Shown: positions 24,645 through 36,923, counted from the stretch's first letter. The stretch is 64,000 nucleotides of DNA from Clarkia xantiana subsp. parviflora (GCA_036873135.1 JAPTYO010000024.1:124001-188000); one strand, 5' to 3'. Made by a program: numbers and translations. The notes: a model not told the origin generated them from the sequence alone.

Positions 24645-25371
24645 TTAACTTTAAAAATTGACCAATTGTTTGCACACGAGTTTACTTCGTGGGCTTTTCC
24701 TTTCATTCTCTCCTTCTTTCTGGGCTTCTCCTTGTCGTATTTCCTCTCTGTGGGCTTCTTCTTCTCCTTCTTTCCCGCTTCGTGGGCTTCTTCTCCAAGT
24801 ATACCTGCAAATGGGCACCGGGGAGGGGGTAAGCCCACTCTGATGCTTAAGTAAGTATAAGCTTTAGAGAGAGGTAATGTGCTTAGAGAGGGAGTGATGG
24901 ATTACATTCAAATGAAGAGAGGAGGTCTCTATTTATAGAGTTCCTATTGGACCGCCCCAGTTCCAGTGATTTCCTGATCCGATTATGGCAGTTTCGTAAT
25001 ATAAATTGTCATTGACCGTAAATAAGGTGTCATTGACCTCGGTTTGACCGTGCATGAATTTAATATGATCAAGTGTTGTAAAATCGCCTACGAGGGTGAG
25101 CCCCGACGATACGTCGTCCGAGGGTAGGGGTCCGGACGAGGAAACTCATCCAAACGGATGGGGGATACCCGGATGGGTATCCCAAGGTCCCGCTCGGGTT
25201 ACCCCTCGAGGGAACTTTTCCATCGGGGCCTTCTAAGTGAGCTTCGCCACCCGTGTTGCTTCCGGGCCCAAGTGATGGGCCTCAAGTGTCCGTTTTCCAA
25301 GCTTCGAATTATAATCGATCATGGCCCAATTATCGGGTCCATTTTATAATAGCTTGGGCGTATATCAAACA
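24645..25371 (-). repeat. LTR of a fourth Tat-like element (element G), truncated
   Basis: On the minus strand it starts TGTTTGATATACGCCCAA at 25371, preceded by a purine tract ending ACTCGGGAGCAAA. It has a TATA box (CTATAAATAG, 24938-24929) and the motif ACTTAAGCATCAGAGTGGGC near 24850, also found in the A, B, C and solo LTRs. Its start resembles the solo LTR at 35989 and LTR F at 63536. The 3' boundary is unclear and no primer site is seen, so it is cut off around 24640. Confidence 0.55.
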
Positions 25372-25704
25372 TTTGCTCCCGAGTCAAGAAATGGTTCAAC
25401 CTTTACTTGACTCTATTTTTCGGAGTATCGCCCAAGCGAGTTATAAGGCGTACCTTTGTGAAAATCCCGGCCTTTAACGAGTGCTCGAGACGCGCCGTGA
25501 TTTTCTTGCCCCCTGTTTAGAGAAGCTTAACACATATACAAAAAATTACTTTATTAGATTAAGCATGTTTACGTTATATGGAGATATTATATGAGGGTAG
25601 GAATTACGAGCCTCGGTCTCTTTTCACATAGCTTTTCGACTGTGTCCTTTTATTAGCGTCTCCTTTTTATTGGAGCCTTTTAGAGAAAACCCCTAGCATA
25701 TCCC

Positions 25705-26975
25705 TTTATAAGGCATGCTTACAGGCTCCCCTTCATTGTTTCCCTCCTCCTTCACTATTTGCCTCCTCTTTCATCTTTTCTAGAGCACCCCTCCTCCTTC
25801 CAACTTAGGTTTTATCCTCCACCTCCATTTTCAATTTTGTCTCCCAATCAACCCAATTAAGTCACCACATCTCACATGGAGCTCACTTAGGTTTGATTCA
25901 GGGTGGAATTTTGCTTGCTTTGGTGGCTTGGACCGGTGAAAGGAGCTCACATCGGTGTGGAGTGGTGGGACACCGACGGGAGGCGCCATCGGGCGTAGCC
26001 AGGGTGGTGTGCAGTCGGCGCGGACGGGGACGGAGTCAGAGCTGGGCGGCCGTGACGGGATTCCAATGGGGCGCGGGCTTCTTATCCGGCGGGCCTTCCT
26101 TCGCCGGGGCGAGTCAAGCCGGGTTTGACTCGGTTCGATCCGAGTTCCGGTCCGGTTTTGGTGATTTGGTCCAATTTCTTCAAGGTTTGATCTTTAAGCT
26201 CCTTTATGTGTGTATGCCCTTCATAGATTTCTATAAAAGCTAGAACTTTGCCATAGATACTTGGGTTGCCTTGTTGTGCATTGTTGATTGGAAGTGGAGG
26301 ATTGTCTCTTGTTGTTGAGCTTGAAGTACTTTTGAGGTGAGTATTCGGTTGCCCGAATTTGATATAAGTGTTGTTCCCTTCGGAATTGATAGTTTCCTTG
26401 TCTAGGCCGCCTTGTGCTTGCATGATTGATACATAGCTTTGTTGTAGGTGTTTGACTCTCCATTTCACTACCTTAGGTAGCGTTGAGGTGGTTTTGTTTG
26501 TCTTCCCCTTAGGGGTGTTTGTAATGCTTGTTTGTCCATCATAATCCTCCCTTTAACAAGTAGCATCGTCCATGCACGTGTCTCTTCCCCCGTAGTAAGC
26601 ATTTGATCTTTGTGCACTTTGGGACTTACCCTTGGGTAGGTCGGTTTTGACGGATTAGTATAGCGCGGCTTTGATCATCCATCGTAGTCTTACCTTTGAT
26701 AAGTAATATCACCCATGCACTTGTCTTTGCCCCCGTAGTAAGCATTCGATATTTGCGCATTTTGGGATGTACCCCTATGTAGGTTGTTCTTGATGGATTT
26801 GCATGATACCTTGAGGCGGGTTGATAATTTCTGACGGGTCGTCGTTCTTTCTTTTTATTGTCGGGTGTGTCTTTGAAGCTTCCCTTGGACTGAGAAGCGT
26901 CGCATCCTTTTCCCTTCATAATGAGTAAGCCTTCTTCTTCTAAAGCTCCCCGAGGTGGTTTTGCTTCTAGGGCTC
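25705..26975 (+). pseudogene. Start of the antisense gene of element G, cut by element B
   Basis: A TATA-like TTTATAAG lies at 25705-25712, followed by a CT-rich leader. An ATG at 26921 opens MSKPSSSKAPRGGFASRA before element B begins at 26976. Position and strand (divergent from a minus-strand 3' LTR) equal those of the antisense genes of A and C. The ~1.2 kb before the ATG would be untranslated exon and intron. Coding sequence does not obviously resume right of B at 37240. This is inferred mostly from layout. Confidence 0.35.
26536..26797 (+). repeat. Two-copy tandem duplication, ~143-bp period
   Basis: 26536-26654 and 26679-26797 share CCCCCGTAGTAAGCATT and flanking sequence with substitutions. 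It lies in the presumed leader of the element G antisense gene. Confidence 0.7.
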
Positions 26976-27729
26976 TGATGGGTTCCGATGTAATCGTTAG
27001 CCCCGTTAACAGCCAATGGACGACGAGTAGGTCCAGTGGGCCTCGTGAAAAGCCTGGAAGGTCCAGAGGTCCAGTATGAAGGGTCCCGACTTTAGCGGTC
27101 CCGATGTATGAGCCGAATGCTCCCGACAAGAAGCCTCTGAGTAGGCCCCGATATGCCTTAGTAAAGGCCCCGATGATAAAAGCCCCGCAGGCTGGACCTG
27201 TCTCGTGAGACAAAGGGTCCTGGGTGGTGACCTAGAATGAGATAACTCTGGAGTCCCCGACAGGAGTCGAGACTTGCGATCAGAGGATAAGACCGAGAAA
27301 CCCGCCTACTAGATAGAGTAGTGGGACGACGGTTAAAGATATAGATAAACTTCCCCGAGATACGCAGGGCGTGCCCGAGATACGCGGAGTATGGGTAAGA
27401 TACGCGGAGCGTGGGGCGAAATCTACGGAATCCCGAACGAGATATACGGAATCATAGCGAGATATACGGAATCATGGGAAAAACGGCCAATCATGGTCAC
27501 AGGTAACTGAGTAACTTCCCCTCCTATATAAAGGAGGAAGTTACAGAAAACACATCATCTAATAAGCACTTAGATTACTACTGCCACCCCATTGATCATA
27601 TACTCATTTAAGCATCGGAGAGGGATTCTGGGTCACCACCCAGGTCATCCCCTTTTGCAGGATTACGCGGAGCCCAGGAGTCCAAGCTTTCCGTCAAGGA
27701 CGTAACGGAGCTTCGCCCGTGATCCAACA
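26976..27729 (+). repeat. 5' LTR of element B
   Basis: Begins TGATGGGTTCCGATG and ends GATCCAACA, 754 bp. The TATA box TATATAAA is at 27525-27532, and ATTTAAGCATCGGAGAGGG is at about 27605. Short repeats of the type GAGATACGCGGAG and GAGATATACGGAATCAT occur at 27355-27475. Confidence 0.92.
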
Positions 27730-27730
27730 T

Positions 27731-27748
27731 TGGCGCCGTCTGTGGGAA
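27731..27748 (+). other. Primer binding site, element B
   Basis: TGGCGCCGTCTGTGGGAA starts one base after the 5' LTR. TGGCGCC is the usual opening of plant Gypsy primer sites. The exact tRNA cannot be named without a tRNA search. Confidence 0.85.
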
Positions 27749-27783
27749 GCTAACAAAAAGCCAAAATAGTTTCTACCAGATCA

Positions 27784-28920
27784 ATGGCCGGTGTTGGCAA
27801 GAAGAAGCAAGTTCAGGCCGGCAGTTCTCGCCCCGCTGGAACTGTGAATTCCCCGTTGCCGGAACATGTTGCTGAACAAGGTGAATACCCTGCTGTTTCC
27901 CAGACAGGGGGGGCATGGTGATGAGGAGGTCTTAGTCCGAGATACGACACTGAACAGGCAAGATATCCCGCGAAGGGATGTAGATGCTCCCCCAAACCCG
28001 GTGGGGCACAGAGAGGAGGTCCCGCGAAGGGAAGCAGGCTCTTCCTCAAACTCAGAGTTGGCCAAGGCGGTAGCATATGCTATGCCTATGTTTCTAGCAG
28101 CCATGGAGGCTCTGTTGGACAAGAGAGAAGCTGCCAGGAGGGCAGAGGAGTTGCCTCCGCGAGAAGAGCTACCCCCACCCCCTCCGAGGGTGGTCCCAAA
28201 AGAACAGGAGGTCCAGGAGGTTCAACCTAGGAATAGGGGTAAGGAACCCGTGCACTTGGAGAAGTTCGTGGTCGATGGCCCGGGACCAGTGCAAAACAGG
28301 ACCATTCCCCTGAATGGCCCTATCACCCCCGATCAGGTGGTGAAGATCGTCAGCATCTGCATGGGTGACCAGAAGCAGATGACATCGGAGCTGAGGGATC
28401 GATCCAGCAATCCTTTCATTCCGCGGCTGTTGGATACTGTCGCCCCACCAGGGCTAGGCATCCCGACCATCAAGGAGTACGATAGTGAAGGAGACCCGGT
28501 CCGCCATGTTCAGAGACATGTCCAGGCTTGCATGGGTAGAACCTCGAATGATGACCTCGTGTGTTCGCTGTTCCCGATCACCCTGGGAGAAAGGGCAATG
28601 ACTTGGTTTTTCAGCTTACCGCCAGGAAGTATCACATACTGGGCTGATATGCACGATCGCTTCATCAAGCAGTATCAAGGTCGGAGGCGTCTTCTGATGA
28701 GTGTAAGGTCCTTGACCCAGGTGGTCCAGAGACCCGACGAATCGTTGGCATATTACTACCAACGATTCACTGCCAGTGCTGCGGAGATCGATGAAGAGAT
28801 ATCGGAGGGAGAGACCATCCGCACTTTCCTTCGGAACCTATCCGCACTTTCCTTCGGAACCTATCCGCTCCATATGGGTCCGATCTGATGCACAGTGTAG
28901 CCGCGAAGGCTGTGTAGAGT
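27784..28920 (+). pseudogene. gag of element B (three breaks)
   Basis: Starts MAGVGKKKQVQAG at 27784. The frame is lost at a G7 run (27904-27910) and continues one frame over to 28888. This contains the retrotransposon gag core: GIPTIKEYDSEGDPVRHVQR, LVCSLFPITLGERAMTWFFS, then HDRFIKQYQ and DESLAYYYQRF. A 23-bp tandem duplication at 28821-28866 (ATCCGCACTTTCCTTCGGAA...) shifts the frame again. An in-frame TAG follows at about 28917. Capsid protein could not be made full length. Confidence 0.85.
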
Positions 28921-31900
28921 ATGGAGGCCCTGCAAGCGAGGGTGAAACAGCAAATCGACGTCCAGGAGTCGAAGATTGCTGCCGGAGAGCTTGATCCTCC
29001 AAAATCGGGAAGAGGAAAGCCATCGTCCAAGCTGTCGGATGATCGCAAGGGGAGTGACAAATCGGAAGGGAGTAGGAACCGTGGTCGCCCCGAAAGAAGG
29101 GAGGACAGGCGTCCTCCGAAGAAGGACAACCGCAAAGGTCGTAGCATCCCCATCAACAGCTCGATGACCTCTGTGCTAGCTGTGATGGATCGGCAAGGTC
29201 TTGCTCGGAGGCCGCTCGGATCGTTATTGTCGGTACCATCGAGCCAATGGTCACGACACAGATAGCTGTCGGGAGTTGAAGAAGGAGATAGAGAAGCTGA
29301 TCCAGAAGGGGAAGCTTAAGGAGTTCGTCGGAAGGGGAAGGTGCCGATCCCGTTCCAAAAGTCGGTCGCGGTCCCGTTCCAAGTCCCGTGACCGATCCCC
29401 GAAGAAGAAGAAGGTTGACTCGGAGCCTTCTGGTTCCGGCTCCCGTAAGGAGAGACGGGGAACCATTAACGTCATTCATGGAGGAATGGCAGCGGGAGGT
29501 GACACCACTGCTTCCCGGGAGAATTATGCTTCTCGCATCTCCGCTGCTGTGGTGCTAGGCAAGAGGTCCCGGTCGTGGACTCTAAAGGAGGAAATGGTGA
29601 TTTCCTTCTCGGCGGAGGATTTGATAGGCGTGGAGAGCCCCCACGATGACGCCCTGGTCGTGACCTTAGACGTGGACGGATTCGAGATGAAGCGGATCCT
29701 TATAGACGGAGGGAGCTCCTCCGACATTCTTTTCATGGATGCCCTGGAGGCCATGGGAAAGACGAAGAAGGACCTGACACAGGTGAACTTCCCGATGGTG
29801 GGCTTCTCTGGATCGACTTCCTATCCGGTGGGGATGATTTCCTTACCAGTAGAGTTTGGTAGTGGCTGGAAGATGGAACGGCGGAATGTTGATTTTGTCG
29901 TGGTAGAATCCGCGGGAACGTACAATGCTATCATCGGGAGGACCACCATTAACCCTCTCATGGCGGTCGCCTCGACAGTCCACCAGAAGATGAAGTTCCC
30001 GACCGACCATGGTGTCGGAGAAGTTAAGGGCGACCAGGTGGCGTCACGAAAGTGTTACGTCAATGCCACCCGAAGGAGAAGGAGGGAAGCCATGGCGATC
30101 CTGCAGACCGACGCCGATCCTCGAGAGGAGTTTGGGCGTCCCGCCCCCATGGAGGATCTGAAGGAGGTTGAGATTGACGGACCTCGAAGGAAGGTGAAGA
30201 TCGGGTCTGCTTTGTCGGAAGAAAGAGCCCGAAAGCTGATCGAGCTCCTGAAGGAGTTCAAGGAGCTGTTTGCCTGGTCCCCGAGTGATATGCCAGGAAT
30301 CAGCCCCGACGTAATAGTGCATGAGCTGAAGATTGACCCCGCGATCAAGCCTATCGCGCAGAGGAGACGTCCGATGGGCGCGGACAAGAGAATCACGATC
30401 CAGCAAGAGGTGGGCAGACTGCTCGACGCTGGATTCATCAAGGAGCTCCGATTCCAGACTTGGGTCGCTAACCTAGTCCTGGTCCGAAAGAGTAACGGGA
30501 AGTGGCGGATGTGTGTCGATTTCCGCGACTTGAACAAGGCCTGCCCAAAGGATTGCTACCCGCTCCCGAGGATTGACCACCTGGTGGACGCCACATCGGG
30601 ACATGACTTGTTGAGCTTCATGGATGCCTATTCCGGGTACAACCAGATCAAGATGGCGAAGGAGGATGCCCCCTACACAGCTTTTTACGCTGATAGTGAC
30701 GTCTACCACTACGACGTGATGCCCTTCGGATTGATCAATGCCGGAGCAACTTACCAGCGGATGGTAAACAAGTTGTTCGGAGACATATTAGGGAAAACCA
30801 TGGAGGCCTATGTGGATGACATGCTCGTGAAGTCCCGACAGGCAGGAGACCACGTCAAAAACTTGGCGGCGGCGTTTGAACGAATGAGGTTTCATCAGGT
30901 TCGGCTGAACCCAGACAAATGTGCTTTCGGGGTGAACTCGGGAAAATTCCTAGGGTTCATGGTGAGCCAGAGAGGAATCGAGGTGAATCCTGAGAAGCTG
31001 CGAGCAATCGAGGAGATGCAATCCCCGAAGACTCATCGGGAGGTCCAGGTGTTGAATGGCCGGTTGGCCGCAATGAATCGATTCTTATCCGAGGCGAGTG
31101 ACAGAGTCATGCCATTTTTTGATGTGCTAAGGGCCCACAAGAAGTTCGAATGGTCCGACAAGTGCGAGGAGGCATTCCAAGCACTTAAGCAGCATCTCCG
31201 TACCCTCCCGCCGTTGGCGAAACCAGCTCCAGGCGAGCCGCTTTATCTCTATTTGGCTGTTTCTGATGTTGCTGTTAGTTCTGTTTTGATTAAGATTGTC
31301 AAGGGAAACCAAGTGCCTGTCTATTATGTAAGCAAGGCATTTGCCAAATCAGAAATGAATTATCCCGCCATTGTGAAGTATCTCTTTGCATTAATTGTTG
31401 CCGCTCGAAAGCTCCGACCTTACTTCCATACCCACGAGGTTACAGTGTTGACAAATCAGCCCTTGAAACACTTTTTGAACCGACCGGAGGCATCGGGGAG
31501 ATTGGTGAAATGGGCCATCGAGCTTACGGAGTTCCGAATACATTTTGCTCCGCGAACTGCTATTAAGGGCCAGGCATTGGCAGATTTTATAGCTGAGTCT
31601 ACGGCACCTGATCTAGAAGTAACGAGTCCCGCAGAGAGGGCAACCATGGAGGTCCCGATAGCAAAACAGGCCCCGATAACAGAACAGCCAGAACAGCCAA
31701 ATGAGGAGAACACTTGGGAGATGTACACTAATGGTTCATCAAGTATAGAAGGATCAGGGGCAGGATTCGTATTGATACCGCCCGGTGGAGGCGAGCCCCT
31801 GCGATATGCCTTGGCCTTGACATTCAAAGCCACCAACAATGAAGCGGAGTACGAGGCTCTCATCACGGGCCTCAAAATTGCCAAGGGTACGGGGGTCGAC

Positions 31901-33445
31901 CATTTGAAAGTAAAGTGCGATGCCAGCTTGATCGTGAATCAGGTTCAGGGGAATTATGAAGCCAAGAGCCCGACGATGAGGAAGTATCTGCACGAGGTGC
32001 AAACTTTGAAGGGAAGCTTCAAAAGCTTCGACATCGAGGCAATCCCGAGGGAAGAAAACGCGGAGGCAGACGCCTTAAGCAAGTTTGCACTAGGAGTGGC
32101 CCCGGAGGAGAAACGGAAGGTGCATTTCCTGGAAAGAGTGATCATCTCGACCATTGATCCATCGGAGGTATGCGCTATTGAAGCTGGATCGGAGGAGGAA
32201 GAGAAACCCACATGGATGACCCTGATGGTCACATACCTGACTACGGGGGCACTCCCAGATGATGAAGTGGCAGCTGTCAGGTTGCGTCGGATTGCGAACG
32301 ACTACGTGATGGTGGACAACCAGTTATACAAGAGGGGGCATGTGAAGCCTTTCCCGAAATGCGTGGCGGAGCCTGATACAAATCGGATCCTGAGAGAGCT
32401 ACACGAGGGAGTCGCGGCCTGTCATGAAGGGGCCCGATCCAATGTGAGGAAAGCATTGAACCTAGGCTACTATTGGCCTTCGATGAACAAGGAAGCGACA
32501 GCGATGGTCCAATCCTGTGATGCATGCCAGAGGTACGCTCCAAATATCGTGGCGCCCGCCGCGGACTTGATACCCATCAGGAGTGCTTGGCCCTTCGCGC
32601 AATGGGGCATTGATTTGGTGGGACCTCTTCCCCAAGCGAAAGGTCAGTGCAAGTATTTACTCGTGGCTATCGATTACTTCTCAAAGTGGATAGAGGCTAA
32701 AGCATTGGCCAAGACGACGGGACAGCAGATCCTCAAGTTCCTTCAAACTCAGATCATATCCCGGTATGGGGTTCCTCGAGTGTTGGTCAGCGACAATGGC
32801 CCTCCATTCAATGGGGCTCAGTTGAAGGAGTACCTGGAAGAGTTGAACATCGAACATCGGACCGCTTCAGTCCGCCATGCTCAGACCAATGGCCAAGTAG
32901 AATCAGCCAAGAAGATCGTGATGGATGGCTTGAAGAAAAGAATCTACGCCTTGCAAGGCCATTGGCTGGATGAGCTGGAAAACGTGCTGTGGGCTGTTAG
33001 AACAACACCCAAGAAGTCGACAGGGGAGACTCCGTTTGGCCTGGTCTATGATACGGAGGCAGTTGCTCCTGTGGAAATAGCGGTGGCGTCCCATCGCGCG
33101 AAATATTACGAACCTCTGACGAACGAGGAAATGAGACGTCTAGACTTAGACTTGCTCGAGGAGAAAAGATGGAAGGCTGATGAAGTCCAGGCTCGGATGC
33201 GTCTGGCAACAGCCCGATATTACAATCGACGTGTCAAATCCCGACAGTTCTTCGTGGGAGAACTTGTCTGGCGAAGAAACGAGTTCATTCATCAAGATCG
33301 GATCAACAAGCTATCGCCAAAATGGGAGGGACCTTACAAGATCGTAGGGATGCCAGCACCCAATGCATACAAGCTAGAGGACCTTGATGGCAAGATGTTG
33401 AAGCATTCCTTCAGTGGCGAACACTTGAAGAAGTATCATGTTTGA
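28921..33445 (+). pseudogene. Gag C-terminus and pol of element B (PR-RT-RNase H-RNase H-INT)
   Basis: 28921-29265 holds the gag C-terminus. One more frame change at ~29200 leads to the long open frame ending 33445. Numbering from 29201: zinc motif C10-H13-H18-C23; an RS-dipeptide tract ~48-70; protease IDGGSSSDIL with Asp169; RT with YVDD at 537-540; the ancestral RNase H/connection at ~640-810; a second RNase H starting MYTNGSS, where position 844 is Asn instead of the catalytic Asp (C has Asp); integrase zinc motif H..H..C..C at ~1065-1107; and catalytic D1138, D1198, E1234 (35 residues between the last two). No chromodomain. Dual RNase H without a chromodomain is typical of Tat. Confidence 0.93.
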
Positions 33446-34505
33446 TATTAAGTCGCCGCGAATGGCGCAAGTTATCTATCAATCCGATGTAAGCAAAGCT
33501 TTGAGTTATTAATAAAAGAAGTTGCTTCCGATCAAATTGTTTTTAGATTTATTCTAATTGTTAGTAAGACGTCCTGAGGGGCGCGACAAAAGCTTTCCGA
33601 GGTACGAGAAAAGCTTTACGAGGTGCGAGTAAGTCGCCTTTATGGCACGACAAAAAGCCTTACGAGGTACGGACAAAAGCCCTGCGGGGTATGCGTAAGT
33701 CGTCTATATCATGCGGCCAAAAGCCTTAACAGGTACGGACAAAAGCCCTACGGGGTATGCGTAAGTCGTCTTTATGACGCAACCAAAAGCCTAGGTACGA
33801 AAAGGCCCTAATGGGTCCGCGTAAGTCGTCTATATGATGCGGCCAAAAGCCTTAACGGGTTCGAAAAAGCCTTAGCAGGTCCGCGTAAGTCGTCTATATG
33901 ATGCGGCAAAAAGCCTTAAAGGGTACGATTAAGCCGTCTGGTAAAGACGCGATAAAAGCCCTTGAAGGGTACGATTAAAGTCGTCTGATTCGGTGCGGTA
34001 AAAGCCCTAAGGGGTATGAAAAATCATCTCAAGTGATAGGGAAAATAGGCCTTGAAAGGCACGGACGAGAAACCTTAAGTGGAGAAGTCCCGATTGGACA
34101 AGAAACCTTAAGTTGTGAAGTCCCGATTGGACAAGAAACCTTAAGTGGTGAAGTCCCGATTGGACAAGAAACCTTAAGTGGTGAAGTCCCGATTGGATGA
34201 GAACCCTTAAGTGGTGAAGTCCCGATTGGAAAGGAAACCTTAAGTGGTGAAATCCCGATAAGACGAGAAACCTTAAGTGGTAAAGTCTCGAGTAAAGCGT
34301 CGAAGGGACGTATGAAGTCATCTTAAATGGTGCATCGGAACGCTCTGAGCAACGATTCTAAAGTCGCTTTAAATAGCGCAAATAACTATCGGAATCAAAA
34401 TAGTTGGAATAAACTGCTTATATAAAGGCTCGAAGGCCAAAGGGGTCCGATACAAAGGATAAAGAAGACAAGGAGAAAAATCACAAGGACTAAAGATATA
34501 AAGCA
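33446..34505 (+). repeat. Spacer repeats of element B
   Basis: 33560-34010 has ~24-bp units of the type GGTACGGACAAAAGCCYTA with GTAAGTCGTCTATATGATGC. 34060-34300 has seven 30-31-bp units with GAAACCTTAAGTGGTGAAGT and CCCGATTGGA. The location matches the spacers of A and C but the units have diverged. CTTAAG is kept in the second array. Confidence 0.8.
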
Positions 34506-34914
34506 TTAAGCTTGGTCCTTATTGGCGGCATCAACGGGAGCGGGGTCCACAAAAGTTGGTGGCAGAAGGCTCCACAGGGTCAGCCGTTGGAGGATTGGTT
34601 ATCGGGGTCATGGGATCGAGGAGTTTTCGATGAAGAAGTAGCTCCTCTTCACTCTGAACTTGTGGTATGCATTTCCGGCCTTGAGCATCGGCTTCTTTGG
34701 TGGAAATGATACATCCTTCCCGGAGAGCTGCATCATAAGCAGTGCTGAAAATTTCGTTTAGAACATAGTCGAAGTCGAAAGGCTTCCTTCCCTCGAAACC
34801 AGACCCACTGTCTGAAATCAGCCATTGAAAGGAATGTTAGGTTTATTCAGAAAACCACAATCAAGCTAAGTAAAGATGAAGGCAAACAATAGAGAAGAAA
34901 ACTTTACCAGACAT
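34506..34914 (-). pseudogene. Antisense gene of element B, internally deleted
   Basis: It keeps the first exon ATGTCTG (34914-34908), a GTAAAG donor, an intron 34907-34812 with a TTTCAG acceptor, and the start of exon 2 (DSGSGFEGRKPFDFDY). Most of the middle is gone. A short piece from the N-terminal domain and the very C-terminus, ending in DQA plus stop at 34506, are joined. Compared with A about 2.2 kb is missing. It is not functional. Confidence 0.75.
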
Positions 34915-35032
34915 TGTAAAATCTTGGATCACTTGAAGAGCAAAAGAAACGGGGAGAAGAAGCTTCGAGTTCGAAAATGGATGAGCTTCCAGAAATGGAG
35001 ACAGTGAAGGAAAATAGTACCAGGGTTCTAGC

Positions 35033-35039
35033 TTTTATA
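35033..35039 (-). promoter_or_regulatory. TATA box of antisense gene (element B)
   Basis: TATAAAA on the minus strand, about 120 bp upstream of the antisense ATG. It corresponds to the boxes in A and C. Confidence 0.55.
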
Positions 35040-35988
35040 AGCAAAAAGACAAACTGGACAGACTTAATCTGGACCGTTGAAGACGAAACGATTTAATCTT
35101 GATCGTCGAGACTATGGGGACTGTACGGAAAAGACGTTGGTGACGTAAGGAGTGCTTTTTCAGAAAGCAACAGTCACGCCGAGTTGAGAGACGTTTCATA
35201 ATCCCTAGCATTTAATGCTACAGTAACCGAGGAGTCTCCTCGGATTTGGCAACTGCCCACAAAGTCCAGTGGGCCCGAAGTAATCATGAGTGAGAGACTC
35301 TGTCATACGATAACCACGCACAAGGCAAAAGCCTCCGACTGAGGTATCAAGAGGTCTGAAAATAAAAGCCTCTGACGGTGGTATCGGGAGGTATAGAGAC
35401 AAAGCCTCCGATGGAAATATCGGGAGGTACGAAGACAAAAGCCTCTGATGGCAATATCGGGAGGTACGAAGACAAAAGCCTCTGACGGCGAGGTCAGAAA
35501 GTCTGAAACTGGAAGACACGACGAACTAAAAGTCCCCTATGTCTTGGGGGCAAATGATGGGTTCTGATGTAATCGTTAGCCCCGTTAACAGCCAATGGAC
35601 GGCGAGTAGGTCCAGTGGGCCTCGTGAAAAGCCTGGAAGGCCCAGAGGTCCAGTATGAAGGGTCCCGACTTTAGCGGTCCCGATGTATGAGCCGAATGCT
35701 CCCGACAAGAAGCCTCTGAGTAGGCCCCGATATGCCTTAGTAAAGGCCCCGATGATAAAAGCCCCGCAGGCTGGACCTGTCTCGTGAGACAAAGGGTCCT
35801 GGGTGGTGACCTAGAATGAGATAACTCTGGAGTCCCCGACAGGAGTCGAGACTTGCGATCAGAGGATAAGACCGAGAAACCCGCCTACTAGATAGAGTAG
35901 TGGGACGACGGTTAAAGATATAGATAAACTTCCCCGAGATACGCAGGGCGTGCCCGAGATACGCGGAGTATGGGTAAGATACGCGGAG

Positions 35989-36923
35989 TGATGGATAAAT
36001 GTCCAATTCGGGTTCGTGTTTACATTTCGGGCCCCGTAAACGTGTCGAAAATTACATCTCGGTTTAAAAACATCTCCCACGGTATCAAAACGGTCCGGAA
36101 GCGCCTTTACGCGCGTCCGGGTTGCTCGCAATCCGGAGGTCCGGGTTGCGCGGCAATCCGGACCTCGCCGAATTGCCCAAATTCGACGAGGTCCGGATTA
36201 CCTTATGGGTATCGCGCGACTAACGTATCCGCGATTACCGTTGCGCGTAGAGAAGTCAAGTTCGCACATTACCAATATGGATGAAGATTACCACATGATC
36301 TTGAACCGTCATCAAACCGCTCTAAAACCGGGTCCGGTCCCAAGGAAGCCTATAAATAGGAGGCCTTGGCCACCCATTTTCACACATTCTCTCATTTGCC
36401 CAACTTTGGTATTTTGAGCTCTGACTTCTCTCTAGAAATTCTCTCTCTCTAGAAATTACCTTTTTGCCACTATAGTGACTTAAGCATCGGAGAGGGCTCC
36501 GCTAGCACCACCCCCCCCCCCCCTCTCCGTGCTAGCATTGGTCCTTAGTGCAGGTTCCGCCCTGAGTCACATCCGCCCAGAGTCATATCCGCCCAGAGTC
36601 ACATCCGACCTTAGTCACATCCGCACTGGGTCACATCCGCCCTGAGTCACATCCGCCCTGAGTCACATCCGCACTGGGTCACATCCGCCCTGAGCCACAT
36701 CCGCACTGAGTCACATCCGCACTGAGTCACATCCGAACCGGGTCACAACCTCGCCGGGTCACAACCTTGCCGAGTCGCAGCCATACCGAGACACAGACTT
36801 CGTACGGGAGCAAGCCTGAGCACTCGTCAGTGGCCCAACCTCCTCCCAACGGAAGGGTTACAAAGGCCCGCACAACCACGCGAATAGACGCGTCCCCACG
36901 ACTTAGTTCATCCGGACGCAACA
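35989..36923 (+). mobile_element. Solo LTR (Tat-like) with 5-bp target duplication
   Basis: 935 bp, starting TGATGGATAAATGTCC and ending GGACGCAACA. It is flanked by CGGAG at 35984-35988 and 36924-36928, and the uninterrupted site is present once in the 5' LTR of B. It contains a GC-rich hairpin region (36111-36205), the ACTTAAGCATCGGAGAGGG motif (~36479), a C13 run and a 16-bp tandem array. Its start matches LTR F, so the two are related. Formed by LTR-LTR recombination after insertion. Confidence 0.93.
36565..36788 (+). repeat. 16-bp tandem array in the solo LTR
   Basis: About 14 units of AGTCACATCCGCMCTG-type sequence with a constant 16-bp period, decaying at the right end (GTCACAACCTCGCCG, GTCGCAGCCATACCG). 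Confidence 0.9.

Noticed and set aside
25893..26468. Open frames of 116-128 codons near 26 kb as genes
   Set aside because: No recognisable domain, and overlapping frames on both strands in GC-rich leader-like sequence.
29201..29201. Pol start at 29201 or DUF4283 start at 8007
   Set aside because: Both are TTG triplets. Pol is part of a gag-pol reading and the first ATG of the DUF4283 relic is 8013.
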